Assembly (NCBI RefSeq): GCF_014648415.1
Contig: NZ_BMRB01000011.1
Coordinates: 36,237-100,236 of the forward strand
Length of the DNA: 64,000 nucleotides
Origin: Actinokineospora fastidiosa
GTDB taxonomy: Bacteria > Actinomycetota > Actinomycetes > Mycobacteriales > Pseudonocardiaceae
Direction: 5' to 3'
Part shown: positions 24,728 through 33,789 of the stretch, piece by piece
Position numbering within the stretch: position 1 is the first letter of the stretch
How the letters are laid out: each line of letters begins with the position of its first letter
Program-made: the position numbers and the translations under genes
The notes under the pieces: generated by a model
Told to the model about the DNA's origin: nothing
The model's database searches: none
The model's input: only the letters and a program-made list of their open reading frames with translations

Positions 24728-26011
24728 ATGGGTAACCGGCGAGACGCATTCGCCACGCGGCGTGAGCAGATGGGCTACACCCAGGAGAGCTTCGGGGCGG
24801 CAGTGGGGGTGGAGTTCTCCACCGTCGGACGCTGGGAACGAGGCGACCTGACCCCGCAGCCGTACCGCCGCCACCGTATCGCCAAGGCACTCGATGTGAG
24901 CCTCGACGAGTTGGGTGCGTTGCTCACGCCACCCCGGCAGACTTCTACCGTTGCCGCTGTACCACCCGACCCTGCGGAGGCCGACGACATGAACCGTCGA
25001 GACCTGCTGCGCTTGTTCAGCATGACGGGCGCGCTGCTCGGGCTGCCTGCTGACGAAGCGGCTCTCGGCGATGTCGACCGGCTCGCTGGGGCGGCTCACA
25101 CCGGCATGGTGGACACGATTGGGACAGCGGAGTTCGCTCAACTCAACTCCCACCTGTGGCGCGTGTTCGTCCTGTCGCCGACAAAGGCGCAGGTACTGCC
25201 GCTGGCACGGGCCCAACTCGACGTGCTCACCGACTCTCTACGCCGACCGCAGACACCGGCCATTCGGCGGCGGCTTTGCGAACTAACCGCCGACCTGTAT
25301 CAGCTGGTTGGGGAGATCTTCTTCGACGGCGACCGGTACACCGACGCCGCCCATTGCTACGCGCTGGCGGCGACAGCGGGTAGGGAGGCCGCCGCTTCTG
25401 ACCTGTGGGCTTGCGCGCTGACCAGACATGCCTTCATCGCCGTATACGAGCGCCGGTTCGCCGAGGCCGTACCGTTGCTCGAACTGGCCGCCGACCTGGC
25501 CCGCCGAGGCGATCCCGCCCTCTCAACCCGGCAGTGGATCGCCGCCGTGCAGGCAGAGTCCTTCGCCGGTCTCGGTGACCTGGATGCCTGCCAGCGCGCA
25601 CTCGACATGGCCGCGGAGGTCCAGCACCTGCAGGGCCCGGTCCACAACGGTGGCTGGCTCCGGTTCGACGGCTCCCGGCTAGCCGAGGAACGCGGCACCT
25701 GCTACGTCAACCTGGGCCGCTACGACCTCGCCGAAGCCGCTCTGACCGACGCGCTGGAAAGCGACCTCACAGCCCGCCGGAAAGCCGGTGTTCTCACCGA
25801 CCTGGCGATGATCGGAGTGCATCGGCGCGATCCTGACCAGGTCGCAACCTACGTCGACGCCGCCCTCGCCACTGCCCGCCAGACCGGTTCCGGAGTCATC
25901 GCACGCAAGCTGCGCGGTCTACAGCCGAACCTGGCTCCTTTGCTCACCGACCAGCAGATCCAGCGACTCGACGCCGAGATCACAGAACTCGCCGGCAATC
26001 GCGCCGCATGA
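24728..26011 (+). CDS. XRE-family regulator with TPR-like C-terminal domain (copy 1)
   Basis: 427 aa. Residues 4-65 form the helix-turn-helix (MGYTQESFGAAVGVEFSTVG, RWERGDLTPQPY), followed by a linker and about 300 residues of helical repeats with TPR character. ATG 24728 is preceded by AGGTGG with a 5-base spacing. The N-terminus is closely similar to the protein at 26468, so the two are paralogs. Its stop overlaps the following small gene. Such proteins resemble Streptomyces regulators that sense a peptide or small signal. Confidence 0.85.
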   Translation: MGNRRDAFATRREQMGYTQESFGAAVGVEFSTVGRWERGDLTPQPYRRHRIAKALDVSLDELGALLTPPRQTSTVAAVPPDPAEADDMNRRDLLRLFSMTGALLGLPADEAALGDVDRLAGAAHTGMVDTIGTAEFAQLNSHLWRVFVLSPTKAQVLPLARAQLDVLTDSLRRPQTPAIRRRLCELTADLYQLVGEIFFDGDRYTDAAHCYALAATAGREAAASDLWACALTRHAFIAVYERRFAEAVPLLELAADLARRGDPALSTRQWIAAVQAESFAGLGDLDACQRALDMAAEVQHLQGPVHNGGWLRFDGSRLAEERGTCYVNLGRYDLAEAALTDALESDLTARRKAGVLTDLAMIGVHRRDPDQVATYVDAALATARQTGSGVIARKLRGLQPNLAPLLTDQQIQRLDAEITELAGNRAA

Positions 26012-26385
26012 TGGAGGACAACAGAATGCAGAACGACCGTGGCCGCGTGTTCCGCGAGGCGTGGATCGCCGGGGTGACCAAGCACTACCCCGGCGAGCCG
26101 AAGCCTGGCTACATCGCCCCGTGGGAGGAGACCCCGGACTGGGAACGCGACGCCGCGACAGCCGTGTATGACCAGGTCCTGGACTTCATCAAGGCCACCG
26201 ACGGTGCCACCGCGAAGCTCACCCCGGACCAGAAAGGCCGCTTCGTCGCACTGTGCTGGATAGGCCAGATCTACAAGCACTTCCCCGATCCGAAACCGTC
26301 ATACGTCGCTGACTGGAACAACCTGCCCGACTGGCAGAAGGCCACGGACATCGACATCTTTGAGCGCATCGAACAAGACCTCTGA
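26008..26385 (+). CDS. Small protein with an internal duplication
   Basis: 125 aa, no recognised domain. Two similar units follow each other: REAWIAGVTKHYPGEPKPGY with PWEETPDWER (about 16-47), and ALCWIGQIYKHFPDPKPSY with NNLPDWQKATD (about 80-113). Each has the pattern W-I-G-x-KHFPxPKPxY and ends in a PDW box, as if a domain of about 60 residues were doubled. It overlaps the upstream regulator by four bases, so it is probably co-regulated with it. Function unknown. Confidence 0.75.
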   Translation: MMEDNRMQNDRGRVFREAWIAGVTKHYPGEPKPGYIAPWEETPDWERDAATAVYDQVLDFIKATDGATAKLTPDQKGRFVALCWIGQIYKHFPDPKPSYVADWNNLPDWQKATDIDIFERIEQDL

Positions 26386-26452
26386 CCGTATGCTGCACCG
26401 GCAGCCATGCGGTGTGACCATTCAGCAGCCAGGCCGGGGGCTGAGGCAGGCT

Positions 26453-26459
26453 AGCGAGG
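26453..26459 (+). promoter_or_regulatory. Ribosome-binding site deciding the GTG start at 26468
   Basis: GCGAGGTGAG lies upstream of GTG 26468 in the same arrangement as the GCGAGGTGG ahead of the paralog at 24728. This favours GTG 26468 over the open frame that starts at 26360. Confidence 0.5.
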
Positions 26460-26467
26460 TGAGCGGC

Positions 26468-27775
26468 GTGGGTGACAAACGCGAGGCGTTCGCGGCCCGA
26501 CGTGAAGCGATGGGTTTCACCCAGGAAGGGCTCGCTGCGGCTGTGGGTGTGGAGTTCTCCACCGTCGGGCGGTGGGAACGCGGTGCTCTGACGCCTCAAC
26601 CGTGGCGGCGCCCTCGAATTGCAGCGGCGTTGGGTGTTTCCCTCGACGAACTGCACGTGTTGCTCGGACAGGGCCCGACTCACGGCCGACAGGACCTGCC
26701 ACAGTCGGTCCCAGGGCAAACGACCTGGAGACGATCCTCGCCAGCGTCGAGTTCGCCCGCCTCTGCGCTCACCGCCGCGTATGAACCCGCCGGAAGCCTC
26801 GACATGGGATTGGTGCCCGCTGAGTTCCTCGAGTCCCTCACCTTGACCGTGAAGCCACCGCGGCGGATCGGATCGGCTGAGGTCGAGCAGGTCAAGCTAA
26901 TGACGAGCACGTTGGCCGCCAGCGAGAATCTCTATGGCGGGGGCATGGCCGGTGAAGCGGGAGCCGCGCACCTGCGATGGGCTGGCCGGCTGTTGAGTGC
27001 CCGAGCCAGTACCGCCGTCGCGGCGGATATGTTCGAGGCCGTTGGGAACCTCGCGGGAGTGGTGGCATTCTCGGCTTTCGACGTCGGAAACCACGACGCA
27101 GCGGCTCGATGCTTTCGCTTCAGTCTGTGGTGCGCCGAGCAGAGCGGCTCGTGGGAACTGCGTGCCGCGACCCTCGCAGACATGGCACGGCAGGCCATCT
27201 ATCTCGGCAACCTGGACGACGCATTGTCCTTGATCGAGTTCGCCCAGGTCCGAGCTGACCGGCTGACCGCCACCGCGCGAGCCATGATCGGCGTGGTCCG
27301 GGCCCGATTGCTGGCGATGCTGGGTCGCCACAACGAGTCGCGAGCCGAAGTGGACCGCGCGGATGCGTACTTCTCCCAACGGGAACCGGAGACCGACCCG
27401 CCCTGGCTGGTCTACTACGACGAAGCCGAACATGCGGGCAGCAGCGCGCGGGCACTTACTCCGCTCGCCGTCGCGGAAAAGCAGCCGGGGGATGCCGCTG
27501 AGCGACTTGTCTCTGCGGTTCGACTCCATAGCGACGCCTATCCTCGCTCGCGCGCGTTCTCTAGGGCGCGCTTGGCTACCTTGCACATGGCAGTCGGGGA
27601 TCCGCGTGAAGCCGTCCTCCTCGGACGGCAAGCCGTCGATGACGCCACGATGTTGCACTCAAAGCGGATGGACGAGGAACTCGCCAAGCTGGTGCGGGCT
27701 TGCGAACGGCATCGTGCGATATCCGAAGTGGCCGAGTTCTCGGAACTCGTGGCGTCCGGTATCGACCATGTCTGA
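26468..27775 (+). CDS. XRE-family regulator with helical-repeat C-terminus (copy 2)
   Basis: 435 aa. The first 60 residues (GDKREAFAARREAMGFTQEG, VEFSTVGRWERGALTPQP) are nearly the same as in the regulator at 24728, then the two diverge. The C-terminal helical region is TPR-like and includes DAAARCFRFSLWCAE, DMARQAIYLGNLDDALSLI and YYDEAEHAGSS. The GTG start matches the paralog. The stop overlaps the APH-fold gene that follows (ATG at 27768), so the pair is coupled. This arrangement, two sister regulators enclosing a duplicated small protein, suggests segmental duplication. Confidence 0.83.
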   Translation: MGDKREAFAARREAMGFTQEGLAAAVGVEFSTVGRWERGALTPQPWRRPRIAAALGVSLDELHVLLGQGPTHGRQDLPQSVPGQTTWRRSSPASSSPASALTAAYEPAGSLDMGLVPAEFLESLTLTVKPPRRIGSAEVEQVKLMTSTLAASENLYGGGMAGEAGAAHLRWAGRLLSARASTAVAADMFEAVGNLAGVVAFSAFDVGNHDAAARCFRFSLWCAEQSGSWELRAATLADMARQAIYLGNLDDALSLIEFAQVRADRLTATARAMIGVVRARLLAMLGRHNESRAEVDRADAYFSQREPETDPPWLVYYDEAEHAGSSARALTPLAVAEKQPGDAAERLVSAVRLHSDAYPRSRAFSRARLATLHMAVGDPREAVLLGRQAVDDATMLHSKRMDEELAKLVRACERHRAISEVAEFSELVASGIDHV

Positions 27776-28682
27776 TGTAGACGCCGACACAGACATGGTC
27801 CCGTCGGTAGACCCGCTTGACGCGCTGACGGTAGCGGGCAGGAAGGTTGGCGTACCGACCGCGGGAGCGATCTTGATCCGTGACGGCACGAACGTCATCT
27901 ACGAGGTAACCGATGGCGTTGTGGCTCGTGTGGGCCCTCCAGGCTCACAGCTTGTAGCTGCCCGTCAAATCCAGGCGTCGCGTTGGCTGGCTGACGCCGG
28001 CATTCCCGTCGTGCGTGCAATCGACGCCATCGATCAGCGCACGATCGTTGGCGATCGGCCCGTCACTTGGTGGGTGCAGCTTCCGGATCACCGCCATGCC
28101 ACGCCAGCCGAACTGGGTGCGGTCCTGAGACGCCTGCACGCGCTGGACGTACCAGAGTCGCCTTCGTTCCCCGCTGTCGACCCTTTCGAAGGGCTACGCG
28201 AGACAATCGACCGCGGTACCGCCTTGCCGGAGGATGACCGAGCCTGGCTTCGAGACCTCGTGAAACGGCTGCACAGGGAGTACCTGGCGATGGTCCCGGG
28301 ACTGTCTCGGTGCGTCATCCACGGCGATGCTTGGCAGGGCAACATTGTTGTCCCCAGGGCCGGTGGCGCTCCCGTGTTGCTGGATCTAGACCATGTCGGG
28401 ATCGGACCTCAGGAGTGGGACTTGGTCTCGCTGGCGGTTGACTACACCGACTTCGCCCGAATCGCGGACTCGGATTACCAAGCTTTCGTGGACGCATACG
28501 GCGGGTATGACCTTACCGCTTGGCCTGGCTACCGCACGCTGGCGACGATTAGAGAACTACGGTGGACCGCCTTCGTCCTTGGCAAAGCCGCGATCGACCC
28601 GAGAGCCTCCGAAGAGGTACAACATCGGGTGGCGTGCCTGCGAGGCGAGATCGAACGGCCGTGGTCGTGGTCGGCCTTTTGA
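27768..28682 (+). CDS. Aminoglycoside-phosphotransferase-family protein
   Basis: 304 aa with the APH/choline-kinase fold: catalytic loop VIHGDAWQGNIVV (near residue 184), metal-binding LLDLDHVGIG (near 203) and an N-lobe ending in an AARQIQASRW helix. The catalytic residues of the family (HGDxxxxN, DxD) are present, so phosphotransfer is likely, but the acceptor (antibiotic, sugar, or metabolite) is unknown. It overlaps the upstream XRE gene by eight bases. Resistance to a product of the adjoining gene cluster is a possible role, not shown. Confidence 0.85.
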   Translation: MSDVDADTDMVPSVDPLDALTVAGRKVGVPTAGAILIRDGTNVIYEVTDGVVARVGPPGSQLVAARQIQASRWLADAGIPVVRAIDAIDQRTIVGDRPVTWWVQLPDHRHATPAELGAVLRRLHALDVPESPSFPAVDPFEGLRETIDRGTALPEDDRAWLRDLVKRLHREYLAMVPGLSRCVIHGDAWQGNIVVPRAGGAPVLLDLDHVGIGPQEWDLVSLAVDYTDFARIADSDYQAFVDAYGGYDLTAWPGYRTLATIRELRWTAFVLGKAAIDPRASEEVQHRVACLRGEIERPWSWSAF

Positions 28683-28983
28683 GGCCGGAGTAAATGTTGG
28701 CGCCACCCCTCCATTCGGACCTACTGCAAACGACCACAGGGGTCAATGACGACAAATACATTTCGCACACGAGTAACGTCCCACTTCGGGTGGTCAGTGT
28801 CATTCGGGGTCACGCAGCCAGTCGATCAACCGAAGTGGGGCACAAACGATCGTTCTGTCCCATCGGGCCGTTCTCCGCGCTACCAGGAGTCCGTTGAGGA
28901 CGCTGCGTGGTGGTGGGTCACGCGGTCGTGGTCAGGTAGCCGGTGGGGGTGGGGTCGGGGTACGGTCGTGAAGTGCATGAGGC
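28683..28983. other. Non-coding gap after the APH gene
   Basis: No gene seen. The stretch is locally AT-richer (around 28740-28830) and probably contains the promoter of the small plus-strand gene that follows. Confidence 0.45.
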
Positions 28984-29229
28984 ATGAGCAAGCGGCCGAG
29001 GCCGCGGTGGCGGCGTGCTGGGTGGTGGGAAGATCCGCCCGGCGATCTGGAGGATCCGTACCACCCGTTGCCGGGTGACGGGCCGGAACCTGCCGGATTG
29101 ACCGTCGACCAGCGGGACCGCCGGGATCAGTGGGTCGCTACCCAGGCGCGGCGTTCACCGCCCTCACCGGGAGGAGGTCGGGATCCGGTGAACGAGGTGA
29201 TCAACCGGCTGGACGAACGACGGATTTGA
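28984..29229 (+). CDS. Hypothetical small protein (81 aa)
   Basis: Proline- and arginine-rich: it starts MSKRPRPRWRRAGWWEDPP and ends INRLDERRI. GAGG lies a few bases before ATG 28984. No known domain; the coding case rests on amino-acid composition and start context only. Confidence 0.4.
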   Translation: MSKRPRPRWRRAGWWEDPPGDLEDPYHPLPGDGPEPAGLTVDQRDRRDQWVATQARRSPPSPGGGRDPVNEVINRLDERRI

Positions 29230-29630
29230 TCCACCGGCTGCGTGGAGTGGCAGTGGATGGCGCGGGTGGTGGCGTTGTCCTCGTCTCAGGCAGCGTTCAA
29301 ACGGACTGGCCGATTCAGGAACCGTGTGCTGGTGGCGGGTTCGGGATGGTGCGCTCGGGTGTGCAGTGGCCGTACAGCTTCCAGGCGTCCACGTCCCAAT
29401 CCAGGTCATAGATTAAGGTCCCCGCGCAGCACCCACGGCGCGGCAGGCCACCGTCCTGGTCAGAGGCCACCGGCACGGCGGTGGCCTCTTCAGTGGGCAG
29501 TTCCGACCGTCGGACACCCCGCTCCGGTTCGATCTTCCGGCTGCATACGAACGCAAGGTGTCCCGGGTCCGCAGGGGGCGGTATCCGGTCCGCCGGTTTC
29601 TCGGCCGATGTTACGAAGACCTCTGCGGTG
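29230..29630. other. Gap before the PIG-L gene, with terminator
   Basis: No gene recognised. The hairpin at 29462-29489 probably terminates the long minus-strand operon or the small plus-strand gene. Confidence 0.5.
29462..29489. terminator. Perfect 11-bp hairpin, end of the minus-strand operon
   Basis: AGAGGCCACCG pairs perfectly with CGGTGGCCTCT around a 6-base loop. It lies about 140 bases after the PIG-L stop. No T-run. Confidence 0.6.
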
Positions 29631-30269
29631 TCAGAGGGTCACTGCGGTGGGCAGGCGTCCGAGAATGGGAAGCGGGACGAAGTTTTCCGCGAAGGCGACG
29701 CCGACCCGTGCGCCCCACAACCGGCCGAGGGTTTCGGCCATCGGCCCGAAGTGCTCGGCGATGGGCTGGGAGGCGTGCGCCGCTAGGGCGCGTTGTTTGC
29801 TGGCCCACGTAGAGGTGATGTCGACGGTGGTGTGGGCGTGGACGGGACCGTCGAGGGTGAGGCTGTTGTAGGTGTCGGTGGTGTAGACCCGCCGAGGGCA
29901 TCCTGTGGCGATGACGACCTCGGGAAGTGCCTCCAGCACGGCTTCGGCGATGCGTCGGTGGTCGGGGTGCACATCGCGCAGGGGGTGGGTCAGGACGACT
30001 TCGGGGCGGGTGTCCAGCAGCCGTTCGCGTACGGCTGCCGCGGTGGGCTCGTTGATCTCGTGGAGCCCGGCGCCGAGTACGGCGGCCCCGGCGACGGCCT
30101 CGCTGGCTCGGGGCTCGGGGTGGAGTGGGACGGCGATGGTGACGTCGGCTCCGGCGGCGGCGCAGAGGGCGAGCGTGCCGCCTGCCCAGAGTTCGGCGTC
30201 GTCGGGGTGGGCCATCACGGTCAGGACCGAGGCGGGCGGGATGAACGCGGTCGCGGTCACGGGCGTCAC
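29631..30269 (-). CDS. PIG-L/LmbE-family deacetylase
   Basis: 212 aa. The zinc-binding motif AHPDDAEL is near residue 20 and the third ligand region HPDHRRIAEA is near residue 107, giving the complete LmbE/PIG-L fold of N-acetylglucosaminyl deacetylases (MshB, Mca, BshB). It likely removes an acyl group from a glycosylated intermediate. GTG 30269 overlaps the FEN stop (GTGA). It is the last gene of the operon that includes two glycosyltransferases, so a sugar N-deacetylation step is a reasonable inference. Confidence 0.88.
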   Translation of the reverse strand: MTPVTATAFIPPASVLTVMAHPDDAELWAGGTLALCAAAGADVTIAVPLHPEPRASEAVAGAAVLGAGLHEINEPTAAAVRERLLDTRPEVVLTHPLRDVHPDHRRIAEAVLEALPEVVIATGCPRRVYTTDTYNSLTLDGPVHAHTTVDITSTWASKQRALAAHASQPIAEHFGPMAETLGRLWGARVGVAFAENFVPLPILGRLPTAVTL

Positions 30270-31123
30270 CACAGCCCGAGCTTGTCGATGACCTCGGCGG
30301 GCGTGGGCAGCGCCCGGCTGCTGCGGCCGGCGGGGAGCAGGGGCAGGTCGAGGTCGGTGCGCATCCTGATCAGGTCGCGCCAGCCGAGGACCTGGTCCCA
30401 GGCTTCGACGATGGCCTTGCCCTTGGTGCCGGTGAGCCGCCCGGCGTCGGCGAGCTGTTCGAGCGTAAGGCTGCCAGCCAGGAGCTTGGCCGCCGTGCCT
30501 GTCCCGATGCCCCGCACGCCAGGGATGTTGTCGGCCGGGTCGCCGGTGAGGGCCCGGAAGTCCGCCCACTGAGTCGGTTGGACCTGGTATCGGTCGAACA
30601 CGGTGTCGGGCTCGATGTGGCGGCGGCCTCGCTTCATGGCGGTGTTGAGCACCCGGACGTGGTCGTCGACGAGCTGGTAGAAGTCGCGGTCACCGGACAT
30701 GATCCACACCCGGCGCTCGGGGTCGTCGCGGCGGACGTGGGTGACGAGGGTGGCGATCACATCGTCGGCTTCGGCCGTGTCGACCTCGATCCACGCCAGC
30801 TCGTAGGCGGTCAGCGCTTCCTGAACGTGCGGGATGGCGCGGATGGGTTTGAGCGCGGCTTCGTCGAGGACGCGGTTGGCCTTGTAGTCGCTGTTGGTGG
30901 CTTGGCGTTCGGCCGCGCCGTGCTGGCCGTCGAACACCACGATCACCTCGGGCGGTGCGGCGAACTCTTCGCGAATGGCTACCCGCAGTAGCGCGAAGAA
31001 GGCGAACTCAGCAGTCAGGTCGCGGGTCTTGTCGCGAGAATGGATCGCGGCCGGGAAGCCGAAGGCTCCGCGCCAGAGCAGGTTGTGGCCGTCGACCAGC
31101 AGAAGAGGGACATCGTTCATCAC
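30266..31123 (-). CDS. FEN/PolI-type 5'-3' exonuclease
   Basis: 285 aa. It has the PIN-like 5' nuclease fold seen in the N-terminal domain of DNA polymerase I: LLLVDGHNLLWRG (D11), VIVVFDG near 80, a DYKANR arch region, TAEADDVIATL near 135 and SGDRDFYQLV near 160. The H3TH DNA-binding motif is GVRGIGTGTAAKLL. It should cleave 5' flaps or resect DNA. Standing in a biosynthetic operon is unusual for this enzyme. It starts at GTG 31123 overlapping the GT4 stop; ATG 31120 follows directly. The role here is unknown. Confidence 0.9.
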   Translation of the reverse strand: MMNDVPLLLVDGHNLLWRGAFGFPAAIHSRDKTRDLTAEFAFFALLRVAIREEFAAPPEVIVVFDGQHGAAERQATNSDYKANRVLDEAALKPIRAIPHVQEALTAYELAWIEVDTAEADDVIATLVTHVRRDDPERRVWIMSGDRDFYQLVDDHVRVLNTAMKRGRRHIEPDTVFDRYQVQPTQWADFRALTGDPADNIPGVRGIGTGTAAKLLAGSLTLEQLADAGRLTGTKGKAIVEAWDQVLGWRDLIRMRTDLDLPLLPAGRSSRALPTPAEVIDKLGLW

Positions 31124-32259
31124 CGCACCGCCTTGAGGAAGTCATGGGCGACTGTGGTGGGCAGATAGTCCCGCGAGCGGTAGTACGCAGCCCGTGATAG
31201 CGCTGCGTAGCGTACCGGATCGTCGAGGAGGACTTCGGCCGCATCCCACAGCCCGAACTCGCCGCGGGCGCGGGGCACCACGATCCCGCCCGCTTCCTCC
31301 CCGGTGCCGATGAGGGCGGGCAGGTTGTCCACGTCGAAGGCGACCACCGGGGTGCCCGTGCTCATGGCCTCCAGGGCGATCAGCCCGAAGGTCTCCTTCA
31401 GCGAGGGCACGATGACCACGGCGGCGTCGGCCAGCCATGACTGGACCTGATCCCACGGCAGGCCGCCGTCGCGGATGCTGCCCATCAGCAGGTGGGCGGC
31501 AGAGTGGGCGCAGCGACGGTACTCGGCCGCCTGTGCGCCGGCAGCGTGCTCGAAGCCGGCCTGGGCGAGGACGACCTCGATGCCGCGGTCGACGAGGCGG
31601 CCGGCGTCGAGCAGGGCGCGGACGTTCTTCTCGGGACCGAGCCGGGCCAGCACCCGCACCGGTCCGCCCTGCCGCAACGCCTCGCGCTGGCGGGCATCCG
31701 GCGCGCCGTGGTCGACGAGCAGCGCGTTGGGCACGACTCGCCAGCAGGTGCTGTCATAGCTCCGGTCATGGGCTTGGCCGAGAACCGTGGTTGACGGCGT
31801 GAACACCACATCGGCGCGCTCCAGTGCCGGCACGAGGTCCTGATCGTGGCCGACAACGTGCATCGCCAGCACTGTTCGGACGCCGGGACAGGCCGGGGCA
31901 AGGCGCCCGAGCCCCCACAGAGCATCGACGTAAACGGCGGTGTCGACGCGGTGATGACGGTAGAGGGCGCCCAGGTCGGCGGCGATGATCTCATCCTGGC
32001 CGTGGGTGCTGATCGCCTCGCGCAGTTCGCCGTCGTCGGCGGGGAAGGTGACCCCAACCGAGCCGAGCACGACCAGGTCCTCGTCGATACCGTGCTCGAT
32101 TGGGTCGGGTTCGATCGCGGTGATGATCAAAGCGCGGTGCCCGAGTTGGCGCAGACCCTCAGCGAGGGCGGCGGTGGCGCGTTCCATCCCGGCCGGGGCG
32201 TCGCTGGTGTAGGAGGCCAGGACGAACGCGACGGTCAGCGCCTTGCTGGCATCAGGCAT
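31120..32259 (-). CDS. Glycosyltransferase family 4 (GT-B)
   Basis: 379 aa. A GT-B fold with the family 4 hallmarks: N-terminal APAGMERATAALAEGLRQLG, RVLARLGPEKNVRALLDA, and the donor-binding VVPSLKETFGLIALEAMSTG with its EX7E pattern. It transfers an activated sugar to an acceptor with retention of configuration. The start at ATG 32259 follows the PRTase stop with 8 bases of overlap. Acceptor and sugar are unknown; the neighbouring GT2 and PIG-L point to a glycosylated and deacetylated product. Confidence 0.9.
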   Translation of the reverse strand: MPDASKALTVAFVLASYTSDAPAGMERATAALAEGLRQLGHRALIITAIEPDPIEHGIDEDLVVLGSVGVTFPADDGELREAISTHGQDEIIAADLGALYRHHRVDTAVYVDALWGLGRLAPACPGVRTVLAMHVVGHDQDLVPALERADVVFTPSTTVLGQAHDRSYDSTCWRVVPNALLVDHGAPDARQREALRQGGPVRVLARLGPEKNVRALLDAGRLVDRGIEVVLAQAGFEHAAGAQAAEYRRCAHSAAHLLMGSIRDGGLPWDQVQSWLADAAVVIVPSLKETFGLIALEAMSTGTPVVAFDVDNLPALIGTGEEAGGIVVPRARGEFGLWDAAEVLLDDPVRYAALSRAAYYRSRDYLPTTVAHDFLKAVR

Positions 32260-32815
32260 GGCTCGTTGCCCGCTCCGGGATGGGCATGTCAACGGTCGGC
32301 TGGTCGGGGCGCTTCTCCCAGGGAAAGCTCACCCAGTCCGACACGGTCCACACCGAGTAGTCCGGGCAGGTCTCTGCCCCGGTGTTCAGGCACAGCGTCG
32401 CGGTGATCACGCGGGCGTCCGGGGCGAGGACCGGGATTAGGACGTTGCGAAGTTTGTACAGGGTGGCGCCGCTGCCGCAGATGTCGTCGACCACGAGGAC
32501 GGTGCCACCGAGCTTCTTACGGCCGAGACCGCGACGAAAGGCGTCAAAGTCGACGGCGACCTTGCCCGTGGCCTGACGGTAGACGCCGTCGTCGGCGTTG
32601 TGCCGGGCCTTCACGCTCCTGGATTTCACGCCGAGGCGGCCGGCGAGAATGCGGGCGGGGGCGACGCCGCCGTTGGCGATGCCGATGACGTGGTCGACCT
32701 CCGGGTGGTCGCGGCTGATGGCGGCGAACAGCAGCAGGCAGGCTTGGCGCAGGGCGTCGGGGGTGACCCGCCAGATGCGCTGGTGCTCGAACACGCGCTG
32801 TGCGGTGCGGGTCAT
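32252..32815 (-). CDS. Phosphoribosyltransferase
   Basis: 187 aa type I PRTase fold with the PRPP-binding loop VLVVDDICGSGAT (residues 106-118) and a conserved IGIANGGVAPARILA at about 44-58. Such enzymes join a base to PRPP or release it. In a pathway with 7-deazaguanine enzymes it is an obvious candidate to make a deazapurine ribonucleotide, but the base is not identified by sequence. Start overlaps the radical SAM stop by four bases. Confidence 0.85.
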   Translation of the reverse strand: MTRTAQRVFEHQRIWRVTPDALRQACLLLFAAISRDHPEVDHVIGIANGGVAPARILAGRLGVKSRSVKARHNADDGVYRQATGKVAVDFDAFRRGLGRKKLGGTVLVVDDICGSGATLYKLRNVLIPVLAPDARVITATLCLNTGAETCPDYSVWTVSDWVSFPWEKRPDQPTVDMPIPERATSHA

Positions 32816-33789
32816 GCCGAACCGTCCCGTCCGGTCACGGCCAGGCTGACCGATCCGGTCAGCGGGCGCAGGGCGGCGATGCCGGTGGTGTCCGGGGTGT
32901 TGCGCCAGACCTGCCCGTCGGCGCGCACCACGGTGAACCCGGCGGCGTCGGCGCGGGTGCGAAGCCGCACCGGGATCGGTGCTGCGCCGAGCGCGGCGAC
33001 CAGGTGGCGGGCGTCCTCGTCGGAGACCTGTTCGGTGATGGCGAGCGGGGCGCCTTCGCCGAAGGGCAGGTATTGCAGGACGGTCAGGCCGTGGACGCCG
33101 AGCCGGTCGGCCAGTTCGACCAGCGCGGGTAGTCCGCTGGCGGTGGAGCGCATGAGCACGGTCTGGATCTGGGTCGGGATGCCGTGGGCGATGGCGGCGC
33201 GGATTCCGGAGACGGCTGCGGCGAAGCTGCCCTCGCCGCGCCAGTGGTCGTGGTGCTCGGGGTCGGGGCCGTCGAGGCTGACCCGGATCGCGTCGATCCG
33301 GCGGGCGAGTGCTTCGGCGCGGCGGGGCAGGTGGGTGCCGTTGGTGGTGACGCTGACCGCGCAGCCGCCGTCGACCAGCGCGTCGAGCAGGGTGGGCAGG
33401 TTGCGGATGAGCAGCGGTTCGCCGCCGGAGACGTCCACGCCGAGTACACCGGAAGAGGCGATCCTGGCGGCGACCTCGGCGCGCTCGCTGCGGCCGAGTT
33501 CCGGGACGGATTTGTCGTCCAGGCAGTGTGGGCAGGCCAGGTTGCAGCGCACGATGGGCGACCAGCACACGCTGACCGGAGTCACGTCGCCCAGCTCAGC
33601 GGGGTGGACTTCCGGAAGGGAGGCGATGCCTTCGTGGGCCAGGGCGATGCGTCCGGTGGAGAGCGGCTGGTCGGTCCGGTGGGTCAGGCCGGTGAGCGGG
33701 TCGTAGACGGCACCGGTCCCGCCGCGGGCGCCGCAGCCGACTATCCGGCGTGCCGACGCGCGGCCGGTGGTCGCGGTTGTCGTGGTCAT
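32812..33789 (-). CDS. Radical SAM protein
   Basis: 325 aa. The 4Fe-4S cysteines are C82, C86 and C89 (CNLACPHC) and the SAM-binding motif VDVSGGEPLL is near residue 117. The fold looks like that of MoaA/SPASM-type enzymes, but the C-terminal extension after residue 250 has no additional cysteine cluster that I can see. It probably performs a radical carbon-carbon, carbon-sulfur or epimerisation step. The Thr-rich N-terminus (MTTTTATTG) is unusual. GT2 stop and this ATG overlap (ATGA). Confidence 0.9.
   Translation of the reverse strand: MTTTTATTGRASARRIVGCGARGGTGAVYDPLTGLTHRTDQPLSTGRIALAHEGIASLPEVHPAELGDVTPVSVCWSPIVRCNLACPHCLDDKSVPELGRSERAEVAARIASSGVLGVDVSGGEPLLIRNLPTLLDALVDGGCAVSVTTNGTHLPRRAEALARRIDAIRVSLDGPDPEHHDHWRGEGSFAAAVSGIRAAIAHGIPTQIQTVLMRSTASGLPALVELADRLGVHGLTVLQYLPFGEGAPLAITEQVSDEDARHLVAALGAAPIPVRLRTRADAAGFTVVRADGQVWRNTPDTTGIAALRPLTGSVSLAVTGRDGSA

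Noticed and set aside
29242..29871. 209-codon plus-strand frame running into the PIG-L gene
   Set aside because: Antisense to PIG-L in its second half and crosses the terminator hairpin; no domain.
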